The notes under the pieces: generated by a model
Database searches by the model: none
The model's input: the letters and a program-made list of their open reading frames with translations, nothing else
Told to the model about the DNA's origin: nothing
From: Pseudomonas sp. Seg1
GTDB lineage: Bacteria > Pseudomonadota > Gammaproteobacteria > Pseudomonadales > Pseudomonadaceae
Length of the DNA stretch: 64,000 bases
Assembly: GCF_018326005.1 (NCBI RefSeq)
Contig: NZ_AP021903.1
Location: 2,420,001 to 2,484,000, forward strand
Direction of reading: 5' to 3'
Part shown: in pieces, positions 29,247 to 38,546 of the stretch
How positions within the stretch are numbered: the stretch's first letter is position 1
How the letters are laid out: every line of letters begins with the position of its first letter
Position numbers and translations under genes: made by a program

Positions 29247-30613
29247 GCGCGGGCCTCCGTCAGGGGGGCCTGCTCGGCTTTCACACGCAGGACGCTGGTC
29301 AGCGCGAGCATGATCCACACGTACTTCTGGTTCGGCGCGCTGAGGAACATCAAAAACAGCGTCAGCGAGAGAAAACTCACACCCAGGTGGGTCATCAAGT
29401 CGGCTTGTTGCCAGTCACGCCGCAGCATCCATGCGGCGCGTGCGCGAATCAGGTTGTACAAGCCGAGGCCGAGCATGCCGACGAACATCAGCCCGGCGGG
29501 AATCCCCAATTCACTGAAGATTTCCAGGTAAGTGTTGTGAGCGCGGCGGTAGAGATCGCCGATCTTGCGGTTGGCGGAGAACGCCTTGGCGTAACCGGTG
29601 GTGGCGTAGTGCAGCGGGAAGGTGCCGGGGCCGGAGCCGAGCAGCGGGTTCTCGCGGATCATCTGGCTGCCGACCACGATGTACGAGGCGCGCCGGCCGA
29701 GAGATTCGTCGTTGTGGCCCTTGGCGCCGGCACTCAACACGCTCAGCGATTGAATCCGCGCAATGTAGCCGGCGGGCATCGCATAGATCGCCAGCGGAAT
29801 CACGATCGCCGCGCCGAGCATGGCGAAGCCCAGATGCCGCGGCCGAATCCGCGTCAGTTGCGAGCGGTAATGCCAGCAGCCGATCAACAGACTGAGGGCG
29901 ATCACCACCAGCCCCGAACGCGATTCAGTCTTGGTCATGCCGCCCAGCAACAGCAGGCAGCAACCGCCCCAGAACAACCGGTGCAGCAGGTTCGGGCTGC
30001 GGATCACCAACAGCAGGCCCAGCGGAATGGCGAAAGCGATCAGCATGGCAAAGGCGTTGGGGTCTTCGAGCAGGCCGGCGGCGCGACCCTGATCCTGAAA
30101 CTTGGTCGAGAACATCGCCATCGCACAAGTGGCGCTGACGGCGAGGGTCACCAGTCGGGCGAACAGGTCGAGGTTCAGCTCGCGGCCGATCAGCAGGGTG
30201 ATGACAAACAGGATCAGGCCAACGCTGAGTTCGCGCAGGTGCCCCAGCGACATGCCCATGTCATCGGTGTTGAGCAGGCTGAGGAAGTACAGAACCATGA
30301 ACCAGACCAGGTAACGCCAGATGTTGCTGCGCAGGCGTTCGGAGGGAATCTGGTGCAGCGCCAGTTGCAGCATCAGGATCACCGCCAGCGAAGCGCCGAT
30401 CAGTTTGCTGCCCGACAGCGAGCTGTCCTTGAAGAAACCCTCGAATGGCACCAGCGCGGCAATCCCGAGCAGGCCCCAGGTCGGTTTGCGATACAGCACC
30501 GCGAAACCCACCAGGCCCAGCACCGCTCCCGGCGCCAGATACGGATAAGGGCTGGCCAGCAAAGCGATGCAGACCAGACCGAGCAAACTGACGATCGAGA
30601 GCGGGAAAATCAT
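29243..30613 (-). CDS. wzy: O-antigen polymerase/ligase family protein (Wzy)
   Basis: 456 residues with about eleven hydrophobic helices and one large periplasmic loop (about 300-390) carrying NPLLGSGPGTFPLHY and AHNTYLEIFSELG, the Wzy_C/O-antigen-ligase signature with its conserved H-N-x-x-L. It would polymerise flipped repeat units in the periplasm. Overlaps its neighbours by four bases on each side, as expected in a tight operon. Confidence 0.88.
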   Translation of the reverse strand: MIFPLSIVSLLGLVCIALLASPYPYLAPGAVLGLVGFAVLYRKPTWGLLGIAALVPFEGFFKDSSLSGSKLIGASLAVILMLQLALHQIPSERLRSNIWRYLVWFMVLYFLSLLNTDDMGMSLGHLRELSVGLILFVITLLIGRELNLDLFARLVTLAVSATCAMAMFSTKFQDQGRAAGLLEDPNAFAMLIAFAIPLGLLLVIRSPNLLHRLFWGGCCLLLLGGMTKTESRSGLVVIALSLLIGCWHYRSQLTRIRPRHLGFAMLGAAIVIPLAIYAMPAGYIARIQSLSVLSAGAKGHNDESLGRRASYIVVGSQMIRENPLLGSGPGTFPLHYATTGYAKAFSANRKIGDLYRRAHNTYLEIFSELGIPAGLMFVGMLGLGLYNLIRARAAWMLRRDWQQADLMTHLGVSFLSLTLFLMFLSAPNQKYVWIMLALTSVLRVKAEQAPLTEARA

Positions 30614-31704
30614 GCGCGTGCCTCCCGTGCCGTGCGGATGTACAGCTGCGACCAGCGTTCGGCGAGGGCCTTGAGGTCGTAGCGATCCTGTTGCGTGCGT
30701 TTCGCGTTGTCACGCAGTTGCCGCGCCAGTTTCGGCTCAGTCAACAGCGTGTCGAGCTGGCGGGCGAGGGCATTGCTGTCGGCGGGTTCGGCGAGCAAGC
30801 CGTTGTGCCGGTGTTCCAGCACATCGGGAATCCCACCGACGCCGAAGGCGACCACCGGCACACCGGCCTGCATCGCCTCGAGCAAAATCATCGGCGTGCC
30901 CTCAGTGCGCGAACTGATCACCAACGCATCAAGGCGTTGCCACCACGGTTGCATGACGGTCTGGTAGCCCGGCAGGCGAATCCGTAGCTGCAAACCGGCG
31001 CTGTCGATGCGTGCCTGCAGCGCCTCGCGCTCCGGGCCGTCGCCGAGCATCACCGCATCCAGTTGCGGATGCTGATGACACAGCGGGATCAGCGCATCGA
31101 GAAACAGATCCGGACCTTTCTCACTGCTCAAACGGCCGACATAACCGGCGAGCCAGCGCTGCCGATCGGCGTCATGAATCATTTGCCCATGGGCGGCGGG
31201 CAAGCCGTTGGGGATCACCTGCAACTTCTCCGCCCGAACGCTGGCCTGACGGTGCAACACGGCGATGCTTTCCGCCACGCAGACCACCCGATCCACCGAC
31301 GCGGTGCGGCACAGTTGCAGACTGAGCCAGGTGTAGAACTTCTGCTTGCGACTGCGTGGCGTGAAACCGTGCTGGGTGATCACCAGCGGCAGGCGCAACA
31401 GGGTTGCGCCGACCCAGCCGAACAGCAGGCCTTTGAAATTGTGCGTATTGATCAGCGGCCGCTCGCTCTGCCGCTGGCGCAAGTGCCGCAGCAATTCGCC
31501 TAGTCCGGCGCAGCCACGGCAGTCCACCCCGGCCTGACGAAAGCGCGCGATCAGTTCTGGCGGCGCGTCGAGAAACAGCACCTGATGCTGTCCCGGCGTC
31601 GCCAGACAATGATCCAGCAACATCCGCTCGGCCCCATAGAAACCGCCGCTGCTGAGCAAATGAATGATCGGCAGCGCGGCGTTCGGGGACGGTGCGGTGT
31701 TCAA
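30610..31704 (-). CDS. Family 4 glycosyltransferase
   Basis: 364 residues. GT-B fold with GFYGAERMLLDH at the start, YVGRLSSEKGPDLFLDAL, and the nucleotide-sugar motif SRTEGTPMILLEAMQAGVPV followed by GGIPDVLE (the E-x7-E pair). The start is a TTG that shares TTGA with the stop of the chain-length gene; no ATG in the right place is available. It transfers a sugar from a nucleotide donor with retention of configuration. Confidence 0.86.
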   Translation of the reverse strand: MNTAPSPNAALPIIHLLSSGGFYGAERMLLDHCLATPGQHQVLFLDAPPELIARFRQAGVDCRGCAGLGELLRHLRQRQSERPLINTHNFKGLLFGWVGATLLRLPLVITQHGFTPRSRKQKFYTWLSLQLCRTASVDRVVCVAESIAVLHRQASVRAEKLQVIPNGLPAAHGQMIHDADRQRWLAGYVGRLSSEKGPDLFLDALIPLCHQHPQLDAVMLGDGPEREALQARIDSAGLQLRIRLPGYQTVMQPWWQRLDALVISSRTEGTPMILLEAMQAGVPVVAFGVGGIPDVLEHRHNGLLAEPADSNALARQLDTLLTEPKLARQLRDNAKRTQQDRYDLKALAERWSQLYIRTAREARA

Positions 31705-33293
31705 TTGCGCACCCAGTACAGGAAGCTTGGCACGGTCCAGTTCTTGTGCGGATTGCTCGGCAGCGTGTTCTGGTCGTTGATCACCAACAGCACCGGTACG
31801 CCCAGCTCGTGGCTGATTTGCGCCGGGTGTTTGAAGCGGTGATCGAAGAACTCACGCACGTAGACCAGGGCAATCGCCAGCAACAGACCGGTGAACAAAC
31901 CGAACGGAATGATCAGGCCCGGTTTCGGGAACGCGGCTTCGGTCGGTTCGAACGGCGGGCTCAGCACCCGGGCGTTGGACAGATCGTCGTTGAGCGCGCC
32001 GGTGGTGCTGCTTTCGGCAAAGCGCTGGGCGTAGGTCGAGAACGCGGCGTGCAGCGCATCGATTTCGGTGTCCATCTGCCGCAGCTTGCTCTGGGTCTGC
32101 TGCAGCTCGTGGATGCGATTCTTGAACTCGGCGATGCGCGCGGTTTTCTGATCGATCACTTGCTTGACCACCGCCAGATCGTTGGTGCGTTCCTGAATGC
32201 GGTTGCTCACCACTTTGAGGAATTGCTGACGGGTGCGGGCAATCTGTTCGCGGGTCAGCAGCATCGGTTCACTGCCGGGCTGGAATACCGCCAGGTCATT
32301 CATGTAGCGGCTGACCTGAGTGGTCAGTTGCTCGCCCATCTGTTTGATTTCGCGGTCTTCGAACGCCACGTTGTCGACGGTGGTGGTGAAGGTGTAGGGG
32401 AAGGTGTAGTCGTTGAGCTTGTTGGTACTGGCAGCGGCCAGCGCGGTTTTCAGGTATTCCAGCCAGCGCTGGCTCTGCAACAGGCGATCCTGGTACAGGT
32501 TCAGGGCTTGCTCTTCGGTGTTGATCGCGTTGAGACGGAAGGTGATTTCTTCCTTCGGATCCGACGAACCGACACTTTCCAGCAGTGCCTGACGGTTGCC
32601 TTCCAGGCCATCGAGTCGCACTTGATACAGATGCTTCTTCGACTCGTAGAAAGACTGCGGCAGGTCGATCGATTGCAGCGCCTGACGGCTGAACAGGTAG
32701 TTCTGCAGCAGCGCCGCAACGAACGTCGTGCCCTGGTGCGGATCAGGGAAGCTGTAGACGATCGAGATCACGTTGGAACCCGGCAAGGTCTCGATTTTCA
32801 GCTTGTCGATGGCCTCTTGTGTCAATGCATCAAGTGCAGTGTCCCGCACTGGGTCGGTTTCCAGCCCGAGCATGTTGCGCACCGGGTTGATCACGTACTG
32901 GCGCAGTGGCGAACTGACGTAGCGTTTGAACGGCTCGGCCACCAGTTTGCTGAAAATGCCCGGCGAAGGTGTGTATTCACCCTTGTCGCGCAGTTCGCTG
33001 ATGGTCTGGCGGATCAGCGCCGGGGAACGGAGGATATTGCTCTCCGTTTCCATGTCCGCCAGCGACGGCGGGATGAAGGTGGCGTTGTCCACCGTGAGCG
33101 ACGTGGTGGCGTCACCCTGGGAGAGTTTTTTCGACTGCACGATCACCTGCGCGGTGATATCGAAGCTCTGTTTGAGCACCAGCGGCAGCAGCAGGGCGAT
33201 GACTGCAAAGATCAGGAAGACCCGTTTCACCAGTTGCTTGTTGGCGAAGAAGATCCTGAAGAACTCATGCAGGTAGTTTTCCTTTGGATTCAT
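31701..33293 (-). CDS. Wzc/GNVR-type chain-length determinant without kinase domain
   Basis: 530 residues from the ATG at 33293. N-terminal cytoplasmic stretch, membrane helix at about 25-45 (VFLIFAVIALLLPLVL), a long periplasmic part with coiled-coil segments (about 290-420), a second helix near 470 (IIPFGLFTGLLLAIALVYV) and a short cytoplasmic tail. It is a polysaccharide co-polymerase that controls chain length and links polymerase to the outer-membrane exporter. Wzc normally carries a fused tyrosine kinase of about 250 residues; here that part is a separate gene (34357-35004). Confidence 0.86.
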   Translation of the reverse strand: MNPKENYLHEFFRIFFANKQLVKRVFLIFAVIALLLPLVLKQSFDITAQVIVQSKKLSQGDATTSLTVDNATFIPPSLADMETESNILRSPALIRQTISELRDKGEYTPSPGIFSKLVAEPFKRYVSSPLRQYVINPVRNMLGLETDPVRDTALDALTQEAIDKLKIETLPGSNVISIVYSFPDPHQGTTFVAALLQNYLFSRQALQSIDLPQSFYESKKHLYQVRLDGLEGNRQALLESVGSSDPKEEITFRLNAINTEEQALNLYQDRLLQSQRWLEYLKTALAAASTNKLNDYTFPYTFTTTVDNVAFEDREIKQMGEQLTTQVSRYMNDLAVFQPGSEPMLLTREQIARTRQQFLKVVSNRIQERTNDLAVVKQVIDQKTARIAEFKNRIHELQQTQSKLRQMDTEIDALHAAFSTYAQRFAESSTTGALNDDLSNARVLSPPFEPTEAAFPKPGLIIPFGLFTGLLLAIALVYVREFFDHRFKHPAQISHELGVPVLLVINDQNTLPSNPHKNWTVPSFLYWVRN

Positions 33294-33309
33294 GTCGGTC
33301 ACCTGAGAG

Positions 33310-34335
33310 TCAGTTGTTGTTGCTGTCTTTGTTGTCGACGCGGTAGCCGAAGCTGAACCCGACGCCCTGGAACAACACCACGTCAGCCAATTGCCGGGCC
33401 AGTTCGCCGGCGCTGGCCAGTTTGGTTTTCGGCACGTAAAGCATGTCGTCCGGTTGCAGATAGGCGATCTGCGAGGCATCACCCGACAGCGCTTTCTCGA
33501 CGTCGTAACGCACCGCCTGCACCTGATTGCCGTTGCGGCGCATGATCACCACCGAATCCAGCCGCGCCTTGACGTTGGTGCCACGGGCCAGGGTCAACGC
33601 TTCAAGCACCGACACCGGCCGGCGGATCGGGTAGGAACCCGGTTGGCCGACTTCACCGAGCACATAGATCTCGTTGCCGGCGGTGGATTTGAGCAACACG
33701 TCGACGGTCATGCGGCCGGGCAGTTGCGCGTATTTCTTGTTGAGGAAGGTTTCCAGTTGATTGACGGTCATGCCTTGCAGCGGCACGGCGCCGATTTCCG
33801 GGAAGCTCGCGTAGCCGTCGGTGCCGACGGTGATTTCGCGGCTCATGCCGGTGGCCGGATGGTTCAGCGCGCTTTTCAGGTTCTGCTCGTTGGTCAGCGG
33901 GCTGATGATCTGCACGGTTAACTGATTGCGGTTGGGCTGGAACAGCTGTTTGCGCTGATAGGCGCGCTGGATTTCCTGACGCGCTTCTTCGCTGGTCAGC
34001 CCGGCGATTTTCACCGAGGTGTTGGCGCCCGGCAGTTCGATGGTGCCGTCGGGCAGCACCAGTTGGTTGCCGTTGAGCTGGCTGGCAGCGGTGAAGTTCA
34101 GGCCGATCTGGTCACCCGACTGCACGCGGTAGGCGTCCGAGCCGCTGGTGCTGATATGGAAGATCACATCCAGCACATCCTGCGGGCGCAGCGTCTGCTC
34201 GATCTTCGGCATGTCGGTGGCCTGGGCGTTGGCCGGGGTGGCGGTGAGGATATTCACCGGCATGTTCTGGGTTTCGGAGTTGCTTGAGCAGCCTGCAAGC
34301 GGCAGCATCAGCAGCACAAGAATCTTGGCGTTCAT
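33310..34335 (-). CDS. wza: Wza-type polysaccharide export lipoprotein
   Basis: 341 residues. Lipobox LPLAGC with lipidation at C16. A polysaccharide-export (Poly_export) domain follows (SGDQIGLNFTAA, LPDGTIELPG), then SLBB-like domains (EIYVLGEVGQPGSYPIRRPV, SVLEALTLARG). Family members form the octameric outer-membrane channel that docks on the Wzc-type protein encoded 16 bases downstream. Typical length for the family. Confidence 0.88.
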   Translation of the reverse strand: MNAKILVLLMLPLAGCSSNSETQNMPVNILTATPANAQATDMPKIEQTLRPQDVLDVIFHISTSGSDAYRVQSGDQIGLNFTAASQLNGNQLVLPDGTIELPGANTSVKIAGLTSEEARQEIQRAYQRKQLFQPNRNQLTVQIISPLTNEQNLKSALNHPATGMSREITVGTDGYASFPEIGAVPLQGMTVNQLETFLNKKYAQLPGRMTVDVLLKSTAGNEIYVLGEVGQPGSYPIRRPVSVLEALTLARGTNVKARLDSVVIMRRNGNQVQAVRYDVEKALSGDASQIAYLQPDDMLYVPKTKLASAGELARQLADVVLFQGVGFSFGYRVDNKDSNNN

Positions 34336-34356
34336 GGCGTCATCCCTCGCGTTCGC

Positions 34357-35004
34357 TTACAGGTTTTTATAAAGCCATTTCGGCATGTAGTACTTGCGCC
34401 GGTTGAACACGCTGCCGACCACTTTGGCCCCGGCCTGGGTCAGGCGTTGCACGGCGGCCTGGGCGACTTCCCAGCGGGTGTCTTCGGCGCGCACCACGAA
34501 CACCACGCCATCGACCTGGGTGCTGATGACCAGCGTGTCGGCGGCGGAATACACCGCGTCGCCGTCGATCACCACGAAGCGGTACTGGCTGCCCAATTGA
34601 TCGAGCAACGGGCTCAGGCGCTCGGCGGTCAGGTGCTCCATGGTGCGGATCGGCCGGCCGTTGGGCAGTACGTGAAACGGCAGGCTTGAAACCTGCACCA
34701 CGCAGTCCTGCAGCAGCGGCGGGTTGTCCGGGTTGAACAGCAGATCGCGCAGGCCGCGCTCTTTGCTCAGGTTCAACTGCTGGGTGAGGTTGTTCGCCGA
34801 CTGGCTGGCGTCGACCAGCAGCACCTGGCCGCTGCTCATTTGCGCCAGTTGGCTGGCCAGCGCCAGGGCACTGGTGGTGGTGCCCGCGCCGGGGTTGGCG
34901 GCGGTCAGGAACAGGATCCGCAGATCGAGGTCCAGCACGGTCGAGGTCAGGTTCGATTCGCTGGGGTTGGCGATGCTCAGGCTTTTGTTGGTTGAACCGT
35001 CCAT
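34357..35004 (-). CDS. BY-kinase-like ATPase with degenerate Walker A
   Basis: 215 residues, the size of a free-standing CpsD/CapB-type tyrosine kinase. The expected order is present: Walker A position NPGAGTTT (37-44), Walker A' VLLVDASQSAN, Walker B position FVVIDGD, then VDGVVFVVRAEDTRW and a short tail with three tyrosines (KYYMPKWLYKNL). The Walker A lysine, needed to hold ATP phosphates, is a threonine (T42), and Walker B lacks the usual IIDTPP form. It may therefore be an inactive partner that regulates chain length by binding alone. Its ATG overlaps the stop of the sugar transferase (TAATG). Confidence 0.8.
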   Translation of the reverse strand: MDGSTNKSLSIANPSESNLTSTVLDLDLRILFLTAANPGAGTTTSALALASQLAQMSSGQVLLVDASQSANNLTQQLNLSKERGLRDLLFNPDNPPLLQDCVVQVSSLPFHVLPNGRPIRTMEHLTAERLSPLLDQLGSQYRFVVIDGDAVYSAADTLVISTQVDGVVFVVRAEDTRWEVAQAAVQRLTQAGAKVVGSVFNRRKYYMPKWLYKNL

Positions 35005-35750
35005 TAGCTTGCTCCGTGGCCGCTGAATACTTTGAAGGGGGTTTTCAACAGGATCTTCAAATCAAGCAAAAGGCTCTGCTCGGCGATATAGCTGAGGTCC
35101 AACTCAACGCGCTGGTCGAAGTCGATGTTGCTGCGTCCGGAGATCTGCCACAGGCCGGTCATGCCGGGGTAGATCGCCAGACGGGCGAGGTGATTGTCCT
35201 TGTAGCGGTAAGCGTTGAACGAAGTCGGACGCGGGCCGACCAGGCGCATGTCGCCGGTCACTACGTTGATCAGGTTCGGCAGTTCGTCGAGGCTGGTGCG
35301 CCGCAGGAAACCGCCGATTCGGGTGATGCGTGGGTCCTTGTCAATCTTGAAGTCGATGGCGTCGGCGCCGTGCTTGTTGAGGTGACGCAGCGACTCTTTC
35401 AATTCTTCGGCGTTGCTGACCATGGTGCGGAACTTGAACATGCCGAACTTGCGGCCGCGGTAGCCGGTACGTTTCTGCACGAACATCACCGGGCCTTTGC
35501 TGGTGAACTTGATGGCCAGGGCCAGACCCAGCAGCAGCGGCGAAATCAACACCAGAATCATCAGCGCGCCGAGGCAGGCCACCACTCGATTGGTGCGTGA
35601 CAGCTGCCAGGGACGACCGCCATCGCGGCCTGTGAACCAACCGCGACCCTGACGATGAATCGCTGCATCGAGACGCATCCGGTGCTCGGGGTCAACGCGC
35701 TTGTCGCGGCGCATTTGTTGGATCGGTACACCTTTCTCATGTCCAGTCAT
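35004..35750 (-). CDS. Initiating undecaprenyl-phosphate sugar transferase
   Basis: 248 residues behind GGAGGA. One membrane (re-entrant) helix near 60-82 ([20 protein letters not shown]), then the bacterial sugar transferase domain with [20 protein letters not shown], a [20 protein letters not shown] block and [13 protein letters not shown]. Monotopic phosphoglycosyl transferases of this type (WcaJ/PssY core, lacking the long N-terminal membrane domain) attach the first sugar-1-phosphate to undecaprenyl phosphate. This commits the unit to Wzx/Wzy assembly. Confidence 0.9.
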   Translation of the reverse strand: MTGHEKGVPIQQMRRDKRVDPEHRMRLDAAIHRQGRGWFTGRDGGRPWQLSRTNRVVACLGALMILVLISPLLLGLALAIKFTSKGPVMFVQKRTGYRGRKFGMFKFRTMVSNAEELKESLRHLNKHGADAIDFKIDKDPRITRIGGFLRRTSLDELPNLINVVTGDMRLVGPRPTSFNAYRYKDNHLARLAIYPGMTGLWQISGRSNIDFDQRVELDLSYIAEQSLLLDLKILLKTPFKVFSGHGAS

Positions 35751-35768
35751 GGAGTCCTCCGCATTAAT

Positions 35769-36806
35769 TCAGCCGCGAGCGGCGCGTGGGCGATAGGCAG
35801 TGGGGTAGTAGTCGCGGAACCAGGCGATGAAACGCCCAAGTCCCTCATCCAGCTCGATCCGGGGCTGGAACCCGGTGGCCTGGGCCAGATCGCTGGCCTC
35901 GGCGCAGGTATTGAGCACGTCACCCGGTTGCAGCGGCAGCAGCTCGACAATGGCTTTCTGGCCGAGGTGCTTTTCCATCAGCGCCAGATAGGTTTTCAGC
36001 TCGACCGGGTGCTGGCCGCCGATGTTGAACAACCGCCACGGCGCCATGCTGCTGGCCGGGTCGGGCTGCTCGCGATCCCATTCCGGATGGGCGTGCGGTG
36101 GCTGGTCGGCGAGGCGTGCGATGCTTTCGATGATGTCGTCGATGTAGGTGAAATCGCGCTGATGCTCGCCGTAGTTGAACAGCTTCAGTGGTTCGCCTTC
36201 GCTGATCGCCCGGGCGAACTGGATCGGCGACATGTCCGGCCGACCCCACGGGCCGTACACGGTGAAAAAGCGCAGGCCGGTGCAGGGAATGCCGAACAGG
36301 TGGCTGTAGCTGTGGGCCATCAGCTCGTTGGCTTTCTTGGTCGCGGCGTACAACGACAGCGGGTGATTGACGCCGTCCTTGACCGAGTACGGCGTGTGCT
36401 GATTGGCGCCATACACCGAGCTTGACGAGGCGTAGATCAGATGGTCGACCGGGTGATGCCGGCAGCTCTCCAGAATGTTCAGGAAACCACCGAGGTTGCT
36501 GTCCATGTAGGCCCGCGGATTCTCCAGCGAGTAACGCACGCCGGCCTGCGCCGCGAGGTGGATTACCACTTGCGGGCGTTCGCGGGCAAACAGCGCTTCG
36601 ATGGCCGACGCATCGGCCAGGTCAACCGCGGCGAGCTGGAAATCGCCGACCTGCGCGCGCACCCATTGCACGCGGTCGTGCTTGAGTTGCGGATCGTAAT
36701 AGGCGTTGAAATTATCCAGGCCGACCACCGCATGGCCGTCGCGCATCAGCCGCAATACGCAATGAGCGCCAATGAATCCGGCCGCACCGGTGACCAGGAT
36801 TTTCAT
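35769..36806 (-). CDS. UDP-glucuronate 4-epimerase
   Basis: 345 residues. Extended short-chain dehydrogenase fold: NAD-binding GAAGFIGAH, catalytic YAATK (Y-x-x-x-K), and AGVRYSLENPRAYMDSN. FTVYGPWGRPDMSPIQFARAI, the motif common to UDP-glucuronate 4-epimerases, sets it apart from GalE-type enzymes. Product: UDP-galacturonate from the UDP-glucuronate made by the adjacent dehydrogenase. Four-base overlap with that gene. Confidence 0.87.
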   Translation of the reverse strand: MKILVTGAAGFIGAHCVLRLMRDGHAVVGLDNFNAYYDPQLKHDRVQWVRAQVGDFQLAAVDLADASAIEALFARERPQVVIHLAAQAGVRYSLENPRAYMDSNLGGFLNILESCRHHPVDHLIYASSSSVYGANQHTPYSVKDGVNHPLSLYAATKKANELMAHSYSHLFGIPCTGLRFFTVYGPWGRPDMSPIQFARAISEGEPLKLFNYGEHQRDFTYIDDIIESIARLADQPPHAHPEWDREQPDPASSMAPWRLFNIGGQHPVELKTYLALMEKHLGQKAIVELLPLQPGDVLNTCAEASDLAQATGFQPRIELDEGLGRFIAWFRDYYPTAYRPRAARG

Positions 36807-38155
36807 GAGCGCAATCCTTCCGGGGCGATGTGGCGCAGGCCGATGCCGCTGTAGTGCAGGCCGGCGGCGGCGAGGTGTTCCGGGTTGTAGAGGTTGCGGC
36901 CGTCGATCACCACGCGCGAACGGAGTTTGCTGGCGAGCAGTTCAAAATCCACCACGCGGAAGTTTTTCCACTCGGTGCAGATCACCAGCGCATCGGCGTC
37001 TTCGAGGGTGTCGTCGCGGGTGGCGCACAGGTGCAGGTCATCGCGATAGCCGTAGAGGCGCCGGCACTCGGACATGGCTTCCGGATCGTAAGCCTGCACG
37101 CTGGCGCCTTCGGCCCACAGCGCATCCATCAGGTAGCGGCTGGGCGCCTCGCGCATGTCATCGGTATTCGGTTTGAACGCCAGGCCCCAGACAGCAATGG
37201 ATTTACCGGCCAGCCCTTGCGGGAATTGCGCTTTCAGTTTGCTGAACAGGATGTGCCGCTGGGTGTCGTTGACGTCGGTGACACTGCGCAGCAGTTTCAG
37301 CGGCATGCCGTTGTGTTCGGCGGTGTGCAGCAGGGCACGCAAGTCTTTGGGAAAGCACGAGCCACCGAAGCCGCAGCCCGGGTAGATGAAGTGGTAGCCG
37401 ATACGCGGGTCAGAACCGATGCCTTTGCGCACCGCTTCGATGTCGGCGCCGAGCAGTTCAGTGAGGTTGGCCAGTTCGTTCATGAAACTGATGCGTGTGG
37501 CGAGCATCGCATTGGCCGCGTACTTGGTCAGCTCGGCGCTGCGGTTGTCCATGAACATCAGTTTTTCGTGATTGCGGCAGAACGGTGCATACAGCTCGCT
37601 CATCTGCTCGCGGGCCTCGTCGTCGCGGGCGCCAATGATGATCCGGTCCGGGCGCATGCAGTCGGCGAGGGCGCTGCCTTCCTTGAGGAATTCGGGGTTG
37701 GAGACCACGCGCACTTTCAGGCCGATCTTGCCGCGGCGCAGCAGTTCGCTGTCGGCAGCGGCGAGGACTTGATCCGCTGTGCCGACCGGCACTGTGGATT
37801 TGATGATCAGGGTGCGATCGGCCTCCATGTGTGAGGCGATCTGCCGGGCGACATTGAGCACGTGACTGAGGTCGGCGGAACCGTCCTCATCGGCCGGGGT
37901 ACCGACGGCGATGAAAATCAGCTCGGCATGTTCGACGGCATCGCTGGCCTGGGTACTGAATAGCAAACGCCCGGCCTTGATGTTTTCTTCAAGTGTGCCG
38001 GACAGTCCCGGTTCGCTGATCGGCGGCACGGCTTGTTGCAGTTGTTTAATCTTGTTCGGGTCTATATCAACGCATAAAACCCGATGACCGACATCTGCAA
38101 GTGCGGCGGCTTGAATAAGTCCAACATAGCCCGTGCCAAATACGCTCACGTCCAT
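36803..38155 (-). CDS. ugd: UDP-glucose 6-dehydrogenase
   Basis: 450 residues. NAD-binding GTGYVGLIQAAALADVGHRV, the catalytic cysteine in GFGGSCFPKDLRAL, and the C-terminal VWGLAFKPNTDDMREAPS. It oxidises UDP-glucose twice to UDP-glucuronate. First gene of the polysaccharide operon, so the polymer is very probably acidic (glucuronic and, with the next enzyme, galacturonic acid). Confidence 0.92.
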   Translation of the reverse strand: MDVSVFGTGYVGLIQAAALADVGHRVLCVDIDPNKIKQLQQAVPPISEPGLSGTLEENIKAGRLLFSTQASDAVEHAELIFIAVGTPADEDGSADLSHVLNVARQIASHMEADRTLIIKSTVPVGTADQVLAAADSELLRRGKIGLKVRVVSNPEFLKEGSALADCMRPDRIIIGARDDEAREQMSELYAPFCRNHEKLMFMDNRSAELTKYAANAMLATRISFMNELANLTELLGADIEAVRKGIGSDPRIGYHFIYPGCGFGGSCFPKDLRALLHTAEHNGMPLKLLRSVTDVNDTQRHILFSKLKAQFPQGLAGKSIAVWGLAFKPNTDDMREAPSRYLMDALWAEGASVQAYDPEAMSECRRLYGYRDDLHLCATRDDTLEDADALVICTEWKNFRVVDFELLASKLRSRVVIDGRNLYNPEHLAAAGLHYSGIGLRHIAPEGLRS

Positions 38156-38546
38156 CTGCGCACCCTCGATAGAGCAAAAAGATAAGTTCGAAATGAGACT
38201 GTCAAAAGGGGTATAGCGCAGGGTGGGAAAAGCGTGTCAGCAAAATGACATGTTGCACCTGTATAACAGCCCCAATTTTGGGGGCGATTAGCCATCAAGT
38301 GCTTGCTATTGCTGGATTTGTCGCGTCCTTGACGCTTTTTTCATAATCACGAGAAAGCGATAAACGGTCGAAGGCCGCGAAATTAAAGGCTTGTAGCTTC
38401 TGGAGTGTGTCAGATTTGAGTCAACGTTTTTTTGACGCTTTGGGTAAAAGTCTTCCATTTCTTGCGCTTTGATGGCCGGGTGCTAGTGTCAGATTCTGAC
38501 CGACAAACTATTGACCCGATGCCGTTTATTGCGTCCCGGAATGGCC
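38156..38546. other. Divergent intergenic region of the polysaccharide cluster
   Basis: About 390 bases with no gene, clearly more AT-rich than its surroundings. It must hold the promoters of ugd (minus) and of the sulfatase-like gene (plus). I see CCCCAATTTTGGGG, a 14-base perfect palindrome, near 38270-38283, possibly an operator. No clean -35/-10 pair, riboswitch or JUMPstart (GGCGGTAG) motif is apparent. Confidence 0.5.
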
